A stretch of DNA of 64,000 bases from CAZKUN01 sp964555935. Its GTDB lineage: Bacteria; Armatimonadota; Zipacnadia; Zipacnadales; VGFC01. Made by a program: the position numbers and the translations under genes. Shown here in pieces: positions 17,700 through 25,783 of this stretch (the stretch's first letter is position 1; every line of letters starts with the position of its first letter). The stretch lies in NCBI GenBank assembly GCA_964555935.1, contig CAZKUN010000006.1:24382-88381 (forward strand). The letters run 5' to 3'. A model generated the notes under the pieces. The model saw only the letters and a program-made list of their open reading frames with translations. It ran no database searches and was not told the origin of the DNA.

Positions 17700-17781
17700 A
17701 AATGACCCTCAGGAGGATGGTATTGACTGCTCCGACTAGCGATTCGCCGGGGACGGGGCATTCCCTGCCGGCGCCGCCCGT

Positions 17782-18852
17782 CTAAACAAACGCTCCGGCC
17801 AGGATCTCGCCTCGAATCCGCTCCATCATCTTGGTGTAGTGCCAGAGGTTATGATACGTGACGAGGCGCGCGGCGGTGATCTCCTTGGCCTTATACAGAT
17901 GCCGGATGTACGCGCGCGTAAACCGAACACAGGTCGGGCACTCGCACGAGGGATCGAGCGGAGAAAAGTCCTCGGCGAACTTCGCGGCGACCATGTTCAG
18001 ACGCCCCTCGCTCGTCACCGCCGTGCCGTTACGCCCCAGGCGCGTGGGGAGGACGCAGTCGAAGATGTCCGCCCCCGCCCGGACGCCCTCCAGGATGTCC
18101 TCGGGGAAACCGACGCCCAGCAGGTGTCGCGCGCCCCAGTCGGGCAGCTCGTCGCCAACGACCGTCGCCAGCTCGTACATCAGCTCGTTCGGTTCGCCCA
18201 CGCTCAGGCCGCCAATGCAGAAGCCATCGGGCTTCAGGTCGGCGACTGCCTGCGCGCTTTCGCGGCGAAGCTCCGGGAGCATGCCGCCCTGGACGATGCC
18301 AAAGATGAGCTGGTCCTCGCGGGTTCTGGCTGCCAGTCCGCGTCTGGCCCAGTCGTGCGAGCGCTCCATCGCCTCGCGCGTCTTGGCTTCATCCGATTCG
18401 TACGGTACGGGCTCGTCCAGCGTGACGGCGATGTCGGGCCCGAGCGCTTCCTGGATGCCAATCACATTCTCCGGCGTCAGTCGGCGCTCGCTGCCGTCGA
18501 TGTGACTCCTGAATGTCACGCCCTCGTCGTCCAGCTTTCGCAACGCCGCCAACGAGAAGACCTGGTACCCTCCGCTGTCGGTGAGGATCGGCTTGTCCCA
18601 GTCCATGAACGCGTGTAGCCCACCTGCTTGCTTCACCAACTCCTCGCCGGGGCGCAGGTGGAGATGGTAGGTGTTCGAGAGCACGATCTGCACGCCCATC
18701 TCCTCCAACTCCGCCGGCAGCATCGCCTTGACCGTGCCCTGCGTTCCGACGGGCATGAAGGCGGGCGTCAACACGTCGCCATGCGCCGTGTGGAGTACGC
18801 CGGCACGGGCGTTGCTGTTGGCGGATTGGGCCTCAAGGGTAAATGAACTCAT
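17782..18852 (-). CDS. tgt: tRNA-guanine transglycosylase (queuine tRNA-ribosyltransferase)
   Basis: A 356-residue enzyme exchanging G34 for preQ1 in tRNAs for Asp, Asn, His and Tyr. Catalytic aspartates lie in ILTDSGGYQVFSL and IFDCVLPTRLGRNGTA. The zinc site is formed by CECPTC and a later His in VTYHNLWHY. Length is normal. The ATG overlaps the rluD stop as ATGA, so the two are translationally coupled, and it is the last gene of the dksA-lspA-lgt-rluD-tgt operon. Confidence 0.96.
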   Translation of the reverse strand: MSSFTLEAQSANSNARAGVLHTAHGDVLTPAFMPVGTQGTVKAMLPAELEEMGVQIVLSNTYHLHLRPGEELVKQAGGLHAFMDWDKPILTDSGGYQVFSLAALRKLDDEGVTFRSHIDGSERRLTPENVIGIQEALGPDIAVTLDEPVPYESDEAKTREAMERSHDWARRGLAARTREDQLIFGIVQGGMLPELRRESAQAVADLKPDGFCIGGLSVGEPNELMYELATVVGDELPDWGARHLLGVGFPEDILEGVRAGADIFDCVLPTRLGRNGTAVTSEGRLNMVAAKFAEDFSPLDPSCECPTCVRFTRAYIRHLYKAKEITAARLVTYHNLWHYTKMMERIRGEILAGAFV

Positions 18853-19865
18853 GATTCCTCGCCGGCGCCGGCCTTGCGAAGGGCGTCTAACACGTCCTGG
18901 AAGTCCTGAGGCGGCTCGGCCTCAAACTGCAGTCTCTCGCCGGTAGTCGGGTGCTCGAATGACAGCCGCCGCGCGTGGAGCGCTTGTCCCTGCAACCGCT
19001 TCAGCGCAGCCACGAGGCTTAGCGGCGTGTTCTGCGGGAGCCTCCGCTTACGTCCGTAGAGCGGATCCCCGAGCACCGGGTGCCCAATGTGGGTCATGTG
19101 AACGCGGATCTGGTGCGTCCGCCCGGTGTCGAGCCTCAGCTCGACCAGAGAGATCGTCCGCCCCTTCTTCGGCGTGTCCGGTCCAATGCGATGGGCCTCG
19201 AGCACCTCGTAGTGGGTCGTGGCCTCGCGCCCCCCCTCGACCACGCCCATCATCTGGCGCTGCTGACGATGCCGGGCGATAGGGGCCGATATGGCGCCTT
19301 CGGGGGGCGAGGGCTTGTCGTACACGATCGCCCAGTACGTCCGCTTCGCGGCGCGCGTCTCGATCTGCTGGGAGAGATGCCGGTGGGCCTGGTCGTTCTT
19401 GGCCGCGACGAGCAGACCAGACGTCTCCTTGTCGAGCCGGTGCACGATCCCGGGTCTCAGCTCCCCACCGATCCCAGACAGGTCATCGCAATGCGCCAGC
19501 AGCGCGTTGACCAGGGTCCCCGATGGATGCCCGACAGCCGGGTGGACGACCATTCCGCTCGGCTTGTTGATGACGATTAGGTCAGCGTCTTCATACACGA
19601 CGTCGAGAGGGATGTCCTCGGCGAGGATCTTCGTGGGCTCCGGCGGGAGGATCGTGACCTGAAGCTCATCACCCTCGGCGACCCGCGCGGCCGACTTCGA
19701 CTTCGCCCCGTTCAGCAGGCACATGCCGGCCTCGATAAGGCGTTGCGCCGCGGCTCGCGACAGGTCGTCGGCGAGCTTGGTCAGCGCCTGATCCAGACGG
19801 GCCCCGGCTAGCTCTTCGGGCACCATGTACGTGCTGTGCTCGGGCTCGCCGGGGGAGTCGGTCAT
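18849..19865 (-). CDS. rluD: Ribosomal large subunit pseudouridine synthase, RluD type
   Basis: A 338-residue enzyme with an N-terminal S4 RNA-binding domain (ARLDQALTKL..., about 18-80) and a RluA/RluD catalytic domain holding the active-site Asp in RPGIVHRLDKETSGLLV. It modifies 23S rRNA uridines. Although the same frame runs open to 20489, that stretch is antisense-type sequence inside lgt; the true ATG at 19865 overlaps the lgt stop as TAATG. Both ends are therefore coupled to neighbours. Confidence 0.94.
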   Translation of the reverse strand: MTDSPGEPEHSTYMVPEELAGARLDQALTKLADDLSRAAAQRLIEAGMCLLNGAKSKSAARVAEGDELQVTILPPEPTKILAEDIPLDVVYEDADLIVINKPSGMVVHPAVGHPSGTLVNALLAHCDDLSGIGGELRPGIVHRLDKETSGLLVAAKNDQAHRHLSQQIETRAAKRTYWAIVYDKPSPPEGAISAPIARHRQQRQMMGVVEGGREATTHYEVLEAHRIGPDTPKKGRTISLVELRLDTGRTHQIRVHMTHIGHPVLGDPLYGRKRRLPQNTPLSLVAALKRLQGQALHARRLSFEHPTTGERLQFEAEPPQDFQDVLDALRKAGAGEES

Positions 19866-20902
19866 TAGCGCTTCTTCGTCTTCCGCTTCTTGCGGTTCTT
19901 GGGTTTGTCGGCGTAGGTGACGCTGTCGCCCGCCGGCGCCTCGTCGGGCTCGGGCAGGGGATACCCAACGCGCTTCCACGTGACGACCAGCACGACGATT
20001 GCCACGGCCGCGACCAGAATCGAGAACGCCTGGGCCTGCGTGAGGGCCGGCACCAGCTCCCACGGCTCGGCGGTAAAGCCCCGCCGGAAGTGCTCCATCC
20101 CTGATCTCAGACCGGAATAGAGCACGAGGTACCACATCGACAAGTGCCCGGGCACGCGAATGAGCGGCGTGATGGCTATGAGGAAGATCCCGAGGGCCAG
20201 GCTGCCCAGCAGCGCGTAGAGTTGCACCGGGTGGACCGCGCCGAGGTTGTCGCCGGGAAAGTCGACCGCCCAGGCCACCGTGGTCGGACCGCCATGGCAA
20301 CAGCCGTTGAGGAAGCACCCAAACCGAGCGACCGCGTACCCCAGCGCGACGGACGGCGTAATGAGATCGGCCATCGGAGCGGGGCGGATCTTCCGCCAAT
20401 GAGTGAAGATGAGCCCGCCGACGATACCCCCCATCACCCCACCGTGAAACGCCAGCCCCCCCTCCCACACGTTGAAGACGTTCGTCCAATTGCCCGCGTA
20501 CTCCGCCTCCCAGTTCAGCGCGATGTACAAGATCCGCGAGCCCAATATGCTGCCCGCGAGCATCAGCAGGGCGAAGTCGATGATGTAGATCGGCTCGACA
20601 TTGAACCGCGGCGCGCGCTTCATCGCGACGATGATGCCAACGACGAACGCCAACATCAGCATGACGCCATATGCGCGGATCTTAATCGGCGAGAGCCATC
20701 GCGATGCCGCCCATATACCCACGCCGATGATCGCCGCCACGCCGATCACCCAGTAGATCGATTGGCGATACTCGCTCTGCTCCATGCGGCCGAGGCGCAC
20801 CTCGCGCCGGAGCCAGAACATAGCCAGGCCGCCGAACACGGCCGCGATCAGGATCGCGTGAAGCGCCGATAGATTCTGGATTTCGAACAGGGTTGAGCGC
20901 AT
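19865..20902 (-). CDS. lgt: Prolipoprotein diacylglyceryl transferase
   Basis: A 345-residue inner-membrane protein with about seven helices. It shows GGLAFHGGVMGG and the Lgt signature VARFGCFLNGCCHGG. It transfers diacylglycerol to the lipobox cysteine, the first step of lipoprotein maturation. The C-terminal 40 residues form a charged, Lys/Arg-rich tail (KNRKKRKTKKR). It lies next to lspA, which carries out the following step, and several lipobox proteins in this window would be substrates. Confidence 0.95.
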   Translation of the reverse strand: MRSTLFEIQNLSALHAILIAAVFGGLAMFWLRREVRLGRMEQSEYRQSIYWVIGVAAIIGVGIWAASRWLSPIKIRAYGVMLMLAFVVGIIVAMKRAPRFNVEPIYIIDFALLMLAGSILGSRILYIALNWEAEYAGNWTNVFNVWEGGLAFHGGVMGGIVGGLIFTHWRKIRPAPMADLITPSVALGYAVARFGCFLNGCCHGGPTTVAWAVDFPGDNLGAVHPVQLYALLGSLALGIFLIAITPLIRVPGHLSMWYLVLYSGLRSGMEHFRRGFTAEPWELVPALTQAQAFSILVAAVAIVVLVVTWKRVGYPLPEPDEAPAGDSVTYADKPKNRKKRKTKKR

Positions 20903-20932
20903 GCTGAGGGTCAGGGCCTGGCTGCGGTAGAG

Positions 20933-21463
20933 TTAGTCGACCTGGGGCTGCTCGTCTTCTTGGTCGGAGGCCTCGTCGGCTCCTCCCAGTATCCCATCTC
21001 TGCCGGTGAGGATGCAATATGCAATGAGCACGGCGCCAACGGTGATGGCAATGTCGGCGATGTTGAACGTCGGCCAGGTGTAAGCCGGCGTGATCTGCAC
21101 GTCAATGAAATCAACAACGCGGCCGCGGAAGAGCTTCTCGCCGTGGAAGATCCGATCAATCAGGTTGCCGGCGGCTCCGCCGATCTGTAGCGCGAGGCCA
21201 ATCCACAGCGGGCGGCACCCCGCCATCTTGCGCCCGTAGAGCACGAGAACGACGATGATGACCACGCCGGCAACGATCAATCCGACCGTGGCCGTCGGCA
21301 ATATGCCAAAGGCCGCTCCGGGGTTCTCGTTATGGGTGAGATAGAGGAGGTGTGGAATGACCGGAATGCGCTGGCCAAGAGCCAGCCGCCCGGCCACGAT
21401 TACCTTCGTGACTTGGTCGGCCACGAGGGTCGCCACGGCAATCAGGTAAAACGCGACGGGCAA
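20933..21463 (-). CDS. lspA: Lipoprotein signal peptidase II
   Basis: A membrane aspartyl protease with four helices. Motifs are ADQVTK, THNENPGAAFGI, GGAAGNLIDRI and the second catalytic Asp in RGRVVDFIDV...FNIADIAI. It cleaves prolipoproteins ahead of the modified cysteine. The open frame extends to 21565 inside dksA. I place the start at the TTG at 21463, which gives 176 residues and a membrane helix at the N terminus, but the ribosome site is poor and the start is uncertain. It is 11 bases after the dksA stop. Confidence 0.92.
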   Translation of the reverse strand: MPVAFYLIAVATLVADQVTKVIVAGRLALGQRIPVIPHLLYLTHNENPGAAFGILPTATVGLIVAGVVIIVVLVLYGRKMAGCRPLWIGLALQIGGAAGNLIDRIFHGEKLFRGRVVDFIDVQITPAYTWPTFNIADIAITVGAVLIAYCILTGRDGILGGADEASDQEDEQPQVD

Positions 21464-21474
21464 CGCCTCTTGGA

Positions 21475-21867
21475 CTACCTTCTCTCCAGCCGTTGCTGGC
21501 AGTCGACACACGTCGTTGCCGATGGGATCCGCTCCAGACGGGCTATCTTGATGTCTGTGTCGCAATTATCACAGACGCCGTAGCTGCCCTTTCCTATCTT
21601 TTCGAGCGCCGCCTCCGTCTCCGTAAGCATCACGCGCAGGTTCTCCTCGAGAGCCATGTCAGTCCCACGGTACAACGTCTCAAGAGCAGCGTCTGAGGCA
21701 GCATCATCGAAGTCAACAGAATCGTCTCCGCCACCGTCGAACTCGCCGCCGGGACCTTTGGCCACCATACCCTCTATCGTGGCGGCCAGGCGTTCCTTCT
21801 CGGCGAGCAAGCGCTTCTTGAATTCCTTAACCCTTTTTGCCGCGAGCTTGTGTTTGCGTGGGGCCAA
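21475..21867 (-). CDS. dksA: DksA/TraR-type zinc-finger protein
   Basis: A 130-residue protein with an N-terminal coiled coil (HKLAAKRVKEFKKRLLAEKERL) and a C-terminal four-cysteine zinc finger, CDNCDTDI...CVDCQQR, preceded by GSYGVCDNC. The family binds the RNA polymerase secondary channel and modulates transcription; small members are often linked to lspA in many phyla, as here. The TTG start at 21867 is fixed by GGAGGAG 4-5 bases upstream; upstream in-frame GTGs lack a site. It is the first gene of the lspA-lgt-rluD-tgt operon. Confidence 0.9.
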   Translation of the reverse strand: MAPRKHKLAAKRVKEFKKRLLAEKERLAATIEGMVAKGPGGEFDGGGDDSVDFDDAASDAALETLYRGTDMALEENLRVMLTETEAALEKIGKGSYGVCDNCDTDIKIARLERIPSATTCVDCQQRLERR

Positions 21868-22011
21868 CGAACTCCTCCTCACATTCGCGCGGCGAGGTAG
21901 TTGCCGTTGCGATCCCGCCGCCGGAGATGATCCGCCTGCGCGACCCATGCCGGACACGCTGACCCCTCAAAAGGGGCCATAGCGGCGCATCCGAGCCCTG
22001 GTTGGCCGCAC

Positions 22012-22040
22012 AGTATAGTCGGTTCGCCTACCCTCGTCAA
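22012..22040 (-). promoter_or_regulatory. Sigma-70-type promoter for the dksA-tgt operon
   Basis: On the minus strand TTGACG (22040-22035) and TATACT (22017-22012) are separated by 17 bases. Transcription would begin near 22005 and give a leader of about 138 nt before dksA. A small hairpin (21961-21977, CCCCT pairing with AGGGG) lies in the leader. Confidence 0.75.
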
Positions 22041-22100
22041 GCAGCGGCGCACCGTGAGAACAGACGGTTTCGCCGTCGGTGTGGTTCCGCCTTCTTGGTA

Positions 22101-22134
22101 CGAAAACGAGCCCCGGCATGTTCACCGGGGCTCG
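22101..22134 (-). terminator. Rho-independent terminator of fhs
   Basis: A 10-bp perfect stem, CGAGCCCCGG (22134-22125 pairing with 22116-22107), with an 8-base loop is followed on the minus strand by TTTTCG. It lies 27 bases after the fhs stop. Confidence 0.85.
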
Positions 22135-22160
22135 CGTGGTGTCGGCTGGTTGGGCGGGGC

Positions 22161-23951
22161 CTAGAAGAGGCCGACGGTCTCGCCCTTCTTGTTGATATCG
22201 ACTCTGAAACCGGCGGGTTTGCTGGGCAGGCCCGGCATTGTCGACATTTCGCCGCACAGCGGGTAGAGGAAGCCCGCTCCGGCCGACGGGCGGATTTCGC
22301 GGATCGGCAATGTAAATCCGGTCGGCGCGCCCTTCAGCTTCGGATCGTGCGAGAGCGACAGGTGAGTCTTGGCCATGCAGATCGGTAATTTGGCCAGTCC
22401 CCAACCGGTGTAGGTCTCAATCTGCTGCTCCGAGGTGGCGGAGTACTCGACATCCTCCGCGCCGTAGATCTTCGTGGCGATGGCTTCGATCTTCTCTTTG
22501 ATCGAGGCGGAGTCGGGGTAGAGTAGCTTGAACTTCTTGGGTTCCTCGCAAGCTTCCTTGATGAGGTGAGACATCTCGATCGCGCCGTCGCCGCCGTGGG
22601 ACCAGACATTGATCTCCGCGCAGCGCGCTCCCGCGGCCTCGGAGAGCTCCTTGACGAGGGCGACCTCGTTGTCGGTGTCGGGCGTGAAGCGGTTGATCGA
22701 CACAACGACCGGCACGCCGAAGAGCTTCATGTTCTGGATGTGCTTGACCAGGTTGCAGGCGCCTGCCTCGATCGCCGGCAGGTCCTCCTTGCTCAAACCC
22801 GGGTCGAGCGGCTTGCCGGCGACGATGGTGAACTTGCCGCTATGGGCCTTCAGCGCGCGGATGGAGAGCGTGATCACCACGCAGCTTGGCTTCAGCTTGC
22901 CCGCGCGGCAGGTGATGTTCATGAACTTCTCAGCGCCCATGTCCGCGCCGAAGCCCGACTCGGTGATGACGTAATCGGCGCACTTCAGCGCGATCTTGTC
23001 GGCCAGAACCGAGTTGTTGCCCTGAGCGATGTTGGCGAACGGGCCTCCATGCATGATGCACGGAGTGTTCTCGAGCGTCTGGATGAGGGTCGGCTTGATG
23101 GCGTCCTTCATGAGAACGGTCATCATGCCGGCCGCGTCGAGGTCCTCAGCCGTAACGGGGTCGCCGCTCTTGTCGAGTGCAACGATAACCCGACCGAGAC
23201 GCTTGCGGATGTCCTGCAGCCCGGTGGTCATGGAAAGGATGGCCATGACCTCGGAAGCGACGCTGATGTCGAAGCCCGACTCACGCGGCACGCCGCCGCG
23301 CCGAGGCTTGGGCAGGTTCGAGCCGAGACCGATGATGATGTTCCGCAGCGCGAAGCCGTCGTTGGAGTCGATGACGCGGCGCCAAGAGATCTTGGTCGCG
23401 TCGATGTTCAGCGGGTTGCCGTGGTGCAGGCTGGCATCGATGTACGCGGCGAGCTGGTTGTTCGTCATGCTGACGGCGTGGATGTCGCCGGTGAAGTGGA
23501 GGTTGATGTCCTCCATCGGCATGACCTGGGAATACCCGCCACCGGCCGCTCCGCCCTTGATGCCGAACTGCGGCCCGAGCGAGGGCTCGCGCAACGCGTT
23601 GATGCAGTTGAGGCCTATCTGGTTCATGCCCTGGCCGAGGCCGATCGATGTTACCGTCTTCCCCTCGCCCAGCGGCGTGGGCGTGATGGCGGTGACGTCG
23701 ATGAGGTGGCCGTCGGGCGCGTCCTTGAGACGGTCGAGCACGCTGAGGTCGATCTTCGCTTTGTAGTTGCCGTGGAGCTGAAGCTCGTCTTGCTCGAGAC
23801 CGATCATCTCAGCGATCTCGTAGACGTGCTTCATTTTGCCCTCTGCGGCTTGGGCGATATCGATGTCGCTCGGCACGGGCATCTTCCGGACGGTTCTTCT
23901 CCGGCGCGGGGCCTTCTTCTTGGCAGCTTTCTTCTTGGAGGTCTTGGGCAC
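22161..23951 (-). CDS. fhs: Formate-tetrahydrofolate ligase with a basic N-terminal tail
   Basis: A 596-residue enzyme that makes 10-formyl-THF from formate, ATP and THF, the entry of the methyl branch of the Wood-Ljungdahl pathway. The ATP loop TPLGEGKTVTSIGLGQG and long stretches such as GIKGGAAGGGYSQVMPMEDINLHFTGD are diagnostic. Known enzymes usually begin near PSDIDIAQ; here 26 residues precede that point, nearly half Lys or Arg (KKKAAKKKAPRRRR). The GTG at 23951 has AAGGGGG 8-9 bases upstream, whereas the later ATG has no good site, so the tail is probably translated. A promoter and a terminator-bearing leader precede it. Confidence 0.95.
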   Translation of the reverse strand: MPKTSKKKAAKKKAPRRRRTVRKMPVPSDIDIAQAAEGKMKHVYEIAEMIGLEQDELQLHGNYKAKIDLSVLDRLKDAPDGHLIDVTAITPTPLGEGKTVTSIGLGQGMNQIGLNCINALREPSLGPQFGIKGGAAGGGYSQVMPMEDINLHFTGDIHAVSMTNNQLAAYIDASLHHGNPLNIDATKISWRRVIDSNDGFALRNIIIGLGSNLPKPRRGGVPRESGFDISVASEVMAILSMTTGLQDIRKRLGRVIVALDKSGDPVTAEDLDAAGMMTVLMKDAIKPTLIQTLENTPCIMHGGPFANIAQGNNSVLADKIALKCADYVITESGFGADMGAEKFMNITCRAGKLKPSCVVITLSIRALKAHSGKFTIVAGKPLDPGLSKEDLPAIEAGACNLVKHIQNMKLFGVPVVVSINRFTPDTDNEVALVKELSEAAGARCAEINVWSHGGDGAIEMSHLIKEACEEPKKFKLLYPDSASIKEKIEAIATKIYGAEDVEYSATSEQQIETYTGWGLAKLPICMAKTHLSLSHDPKLKGAPTGFTLPIREIRPSAGAGFLYPLCGEMSTMPGLPSKPAGFRVDINKKGETVGLF

Positions 23952-24134
23952 GGTCTACGTCCCCCTTTTCAATGAGTCATTGCGCACCTAAAGCGCAAAA
24001 AAACGGACCGCGGGCTTTGGCAGCCATCAGCGGTCCGTCATAGGCACTCCACGAGCAAGTTTTCGCAGGGCGTGCATAAGCCGCCCCCATCTCCACGTGA
24101 CAATTGGAATTCATCCCCCGACGCGTATGAGCGG
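23952..24134 (-). promoter_or_regulatory. fhs 5' leader with internal terminator, candidate attenuator or riboswitch
   Basis: From the predicted start near 24134 the untranslated leader runs about 183 nt to the fhs GTG. It contains a GC-rich stem (GGGCG pairing with CGCCC about 24070-24090) and then a strong terminator hairpin with a run of seven U. No other gene on this strand lies upstream that would need a terminator here, so premature termination of fhs mRNA is the straightforward reading. I could not match it to the ZTP, THF, SAM or cobalamin consensus by eye, so the ligand, if any, is unknown. Confidence 0.55.
23997..24038 (-). terminator. Intrinsic terminator inside the fhs leader
   Basis: A 9-bp perfect stem ACGGACCGC (24038-24030 with 24011-24003), with a further GGCT/AGCC stem in its loop, is followed on the minus strand by seven T (24003-23997). 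It is 46 bases upstream of the fhs start codon. It has no T run on the plus strand, so it is directional. Confidence 0.8.
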
Positions 24135-24140
24135 CGAGGA

Positions 24141-24170
24141 AGTATATCCCTCACCGGGATGGGGTGTCAA
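24141..24170 (-). promoter_or_regulatory. Sigma-70-type promoter of fhs
   Basis: On the minus strand a perfect TTGACA (24170-24165) and TATACT (24146-24141) are 18 bases apart, a near-consensus promoter. It points at the fhs leader and start. Confidence 0.75.
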
Positions 24171-24251
24171 GGAGGCTCCCACGGTCTGCAGGTCGCGTAG
24201 CTTTGGCGTCGAAGCGTCTGGCAGAGACAGGAGACTTCGGAGGTCGCGAGG

Positions 24252-24680
24252 ATGGTCGAGCCTGGAGTGGTTGTCACCGTTGCCGGCATCGTTGCGCCGT
24301 TTGGCGCGGCGATGCTGTTCCTGCGCATCAACCGCGAGCTGGAGGTCGGGGCGCTGCTGGACCGCGATTGGTTGCCATGGGCGGATCGGTTGCTGGTTGG
24401 GGCGACCATGGTTTCGCTCCTGGGCGCTATCTGCCCCATACTACTGCTAGGCTCGCAGCCCGATGTCTGCCTGTTCGCCAGCCGCGCTTGCCTCGCCGGC
24501 GTGCTGATGGTCGCCGGCTACATGCCAGGCATCATGGCGCACTACCGGCTGGTGTTTGGCCGCAACCGCAAGGGCCCTCGCGTGAACCCCGAACCGATGG
24601 AGGCTGTTTGCGTCGTCACCTCCGCCGTCCTCGCGGCTGGCGTCATCGTGCAGGGCCTAGTGATGGTGCTCATCAACTGA
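24252..24680 (+). CDS. Small integral membrane protein of unknown function
   Basis: A 142-residue protein with about four hydrophobic segments (residues 6-24, 47-66, 77-93 and 119-141) and a short basic loop HYRLVFGRNRKGPR before the last helix. GGAGGT sits 7 bases before the ATG. I recognise no family. It is divergent from fhs, with the two promoters sharing the interval, and precedes the pair of secreted proteins by 185 bases. A membrane sensor or transporter subunit cannot be told apart from sequence alone. Confidence 0.7.
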   Translation: MVEPGVVVTVAGIVAPFGAAMLFLRINRELEVGALLDRDWLPWADRLLVGATMVSLLGAICPILLLGSQPDVCLFASRACLAGVLMVAGYMPGIMAHYRLVFGRNRKGPRVNPEPMEAVCVVTSAVLAAGVIVQGLVMVLIN

Positions 24681-24865
24681 CGGCACGTCGCGCGGGAGCC
24701 AATCACCCGATTCTCGCTGTTGTTCTCGCTGAGAACCCGTTCCCGGATGCCGACCATCTGGTAGGGCGAGAAGGGTCCGGGCGTTCTTTAGCGAACCAAC
24801 TGATAGTAAGTCTCATCCGGGCCCAAGTCCGCGGGTGTTGACGGCCCGCGAGGTGGAGGATGCGA

Positions 24866-25783
24866 ATGACTCATCCGAGACCTGGGCATCTGCTTTGCGC
24901 ACTGTTCCTCGTGGCGATGATCCTGGCTCCACACGCGATGTGGGCCCAGGACGATGACAACGCCATGGAGGTTCAGCAGACCCCCAGCGAGCTATATCGT
25001 GATGTCATATTCCTGCGGGTGATCACCGTCCTGGAACTCACGGAGAACCAGGTCGGCAAGGTCATCCCCATCGCGCGGCAGGTTGCCGACCAGTTGATCG
25101 CTGACGAGGATGCTGACGCCCAAGCGTATGAGGAGGTGTCAGACGCCGCCGACGCGGTGATTGGCAGCCTTCTGGGCGGGCAGAACCCTCCTGAGGTGCA
25201 GCTAGGTCTACTCAACGCGGCAGTCAACGCGCGGATGGAGCGAGAGAGATTTCGCGCGACGCTCGTGGGCCAGGCCGCGGCGGCCATTCAGCGGACACTT
25301 ACTGCTGAGCAGGCCGCGAAGATCGAGACCGCCGCCGAGCAGCTCGCCCGCGAGCAAACCCAGGCGCGCCTCGGTGGCGCCGAGACGCCGGTCGACTACA
25401 TCGTGGCGCGGCTCGAGGCTCAGACCAAGCTTATGCCCGATGAGTATGTCCGGACACGCGAGGCCCGCGCCGTGCAGATGGCCGAGACGCTGCTCGGCCG
25501 AGATGCCCAGGGCGTCCGGTCGATGGCCGTCGGGCTGTTGCAGGTCATGAATGAGGTGGCCGCCTGGACGGCAGATGAGTACGCCAACCGCCGGCCTACG
25601 CTCGCCAAGGACATCCGCGCGCTCGCGGGGCTCCCCGAGGAGCCACTGACGCACGAGGTCAAGCACGACGAATTCCTCGAGTGGATCACCGCTGAGGGCG
25701 CGATTACGAACCTCGAGACGTGGCTCATCACGCGGGCCATGCAGAACAGATCACTCGTCGGCGGAGAGGAGGACGGGCAATGA
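24866..25783 (+). CDS. Secreted helical protein with LTxxQ-like motifs
   Basis: A 305-residue exported protein with a signal peptide ending about MWAQ. The mature part is predicted almost wholly helical. Two LTxxQ-like helix motifs are visible, LELTENQVGKVIPIARQ and LTAEQAAKIETAAEQL, reminiscent of Spy/CpxP periplasmic proteins, though the protein is longer. The start is the second of two in-frame ATGs, since GGAGG directly abuts the first (24860) and lies 6 bases from the second. Its stop overlaps the next start as ATGA, so the two genes are co-translated. Function unknown; a periplasmic chaperone or stress sensor is a guess. Confidence 0.7.
   Translation: MTHPRPGHLLCALFLVAMILAPHAMWAQDDDNAMEVQQTPSELYRDVIFLRVITVLELTENQVGKVIPIARQVADQLIADEDADAQAYEEVSDAADAVIGSLLGGQNPPEVQLGLLNAAVNARMERERFRATLVGQAAAAIQRTLTAEQAAKIETAAEQLAREQTQARLGGAETPVDYIVARLEAQTKLMPDEYVRTREARAVQMAETLLGRDAQGVRSMAVGLLQVMNEVAAWTADEYANRRPTLAKDIRALAGLPEEPLTHEVKHDEFLEWITAEGAITNLETWLITRAMQNRSLVGGEEDGQ

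Noticed and set aside
19866..20489. Longer rluD reaching into lgt
   Set aside because: The region is lgt on the same strand in another frame; the ATG at 19865 overlapping the lgt stop gives the standard RluD N terminus.
23952..24134. Assignment of the fhs leader to the ZTP (pfl) or THF riboswitch class
   Set aside because: Neither the conserved CCGCCUGGGCA-type block nor the THF core could be found by eye; left as an unclassified attenuator.
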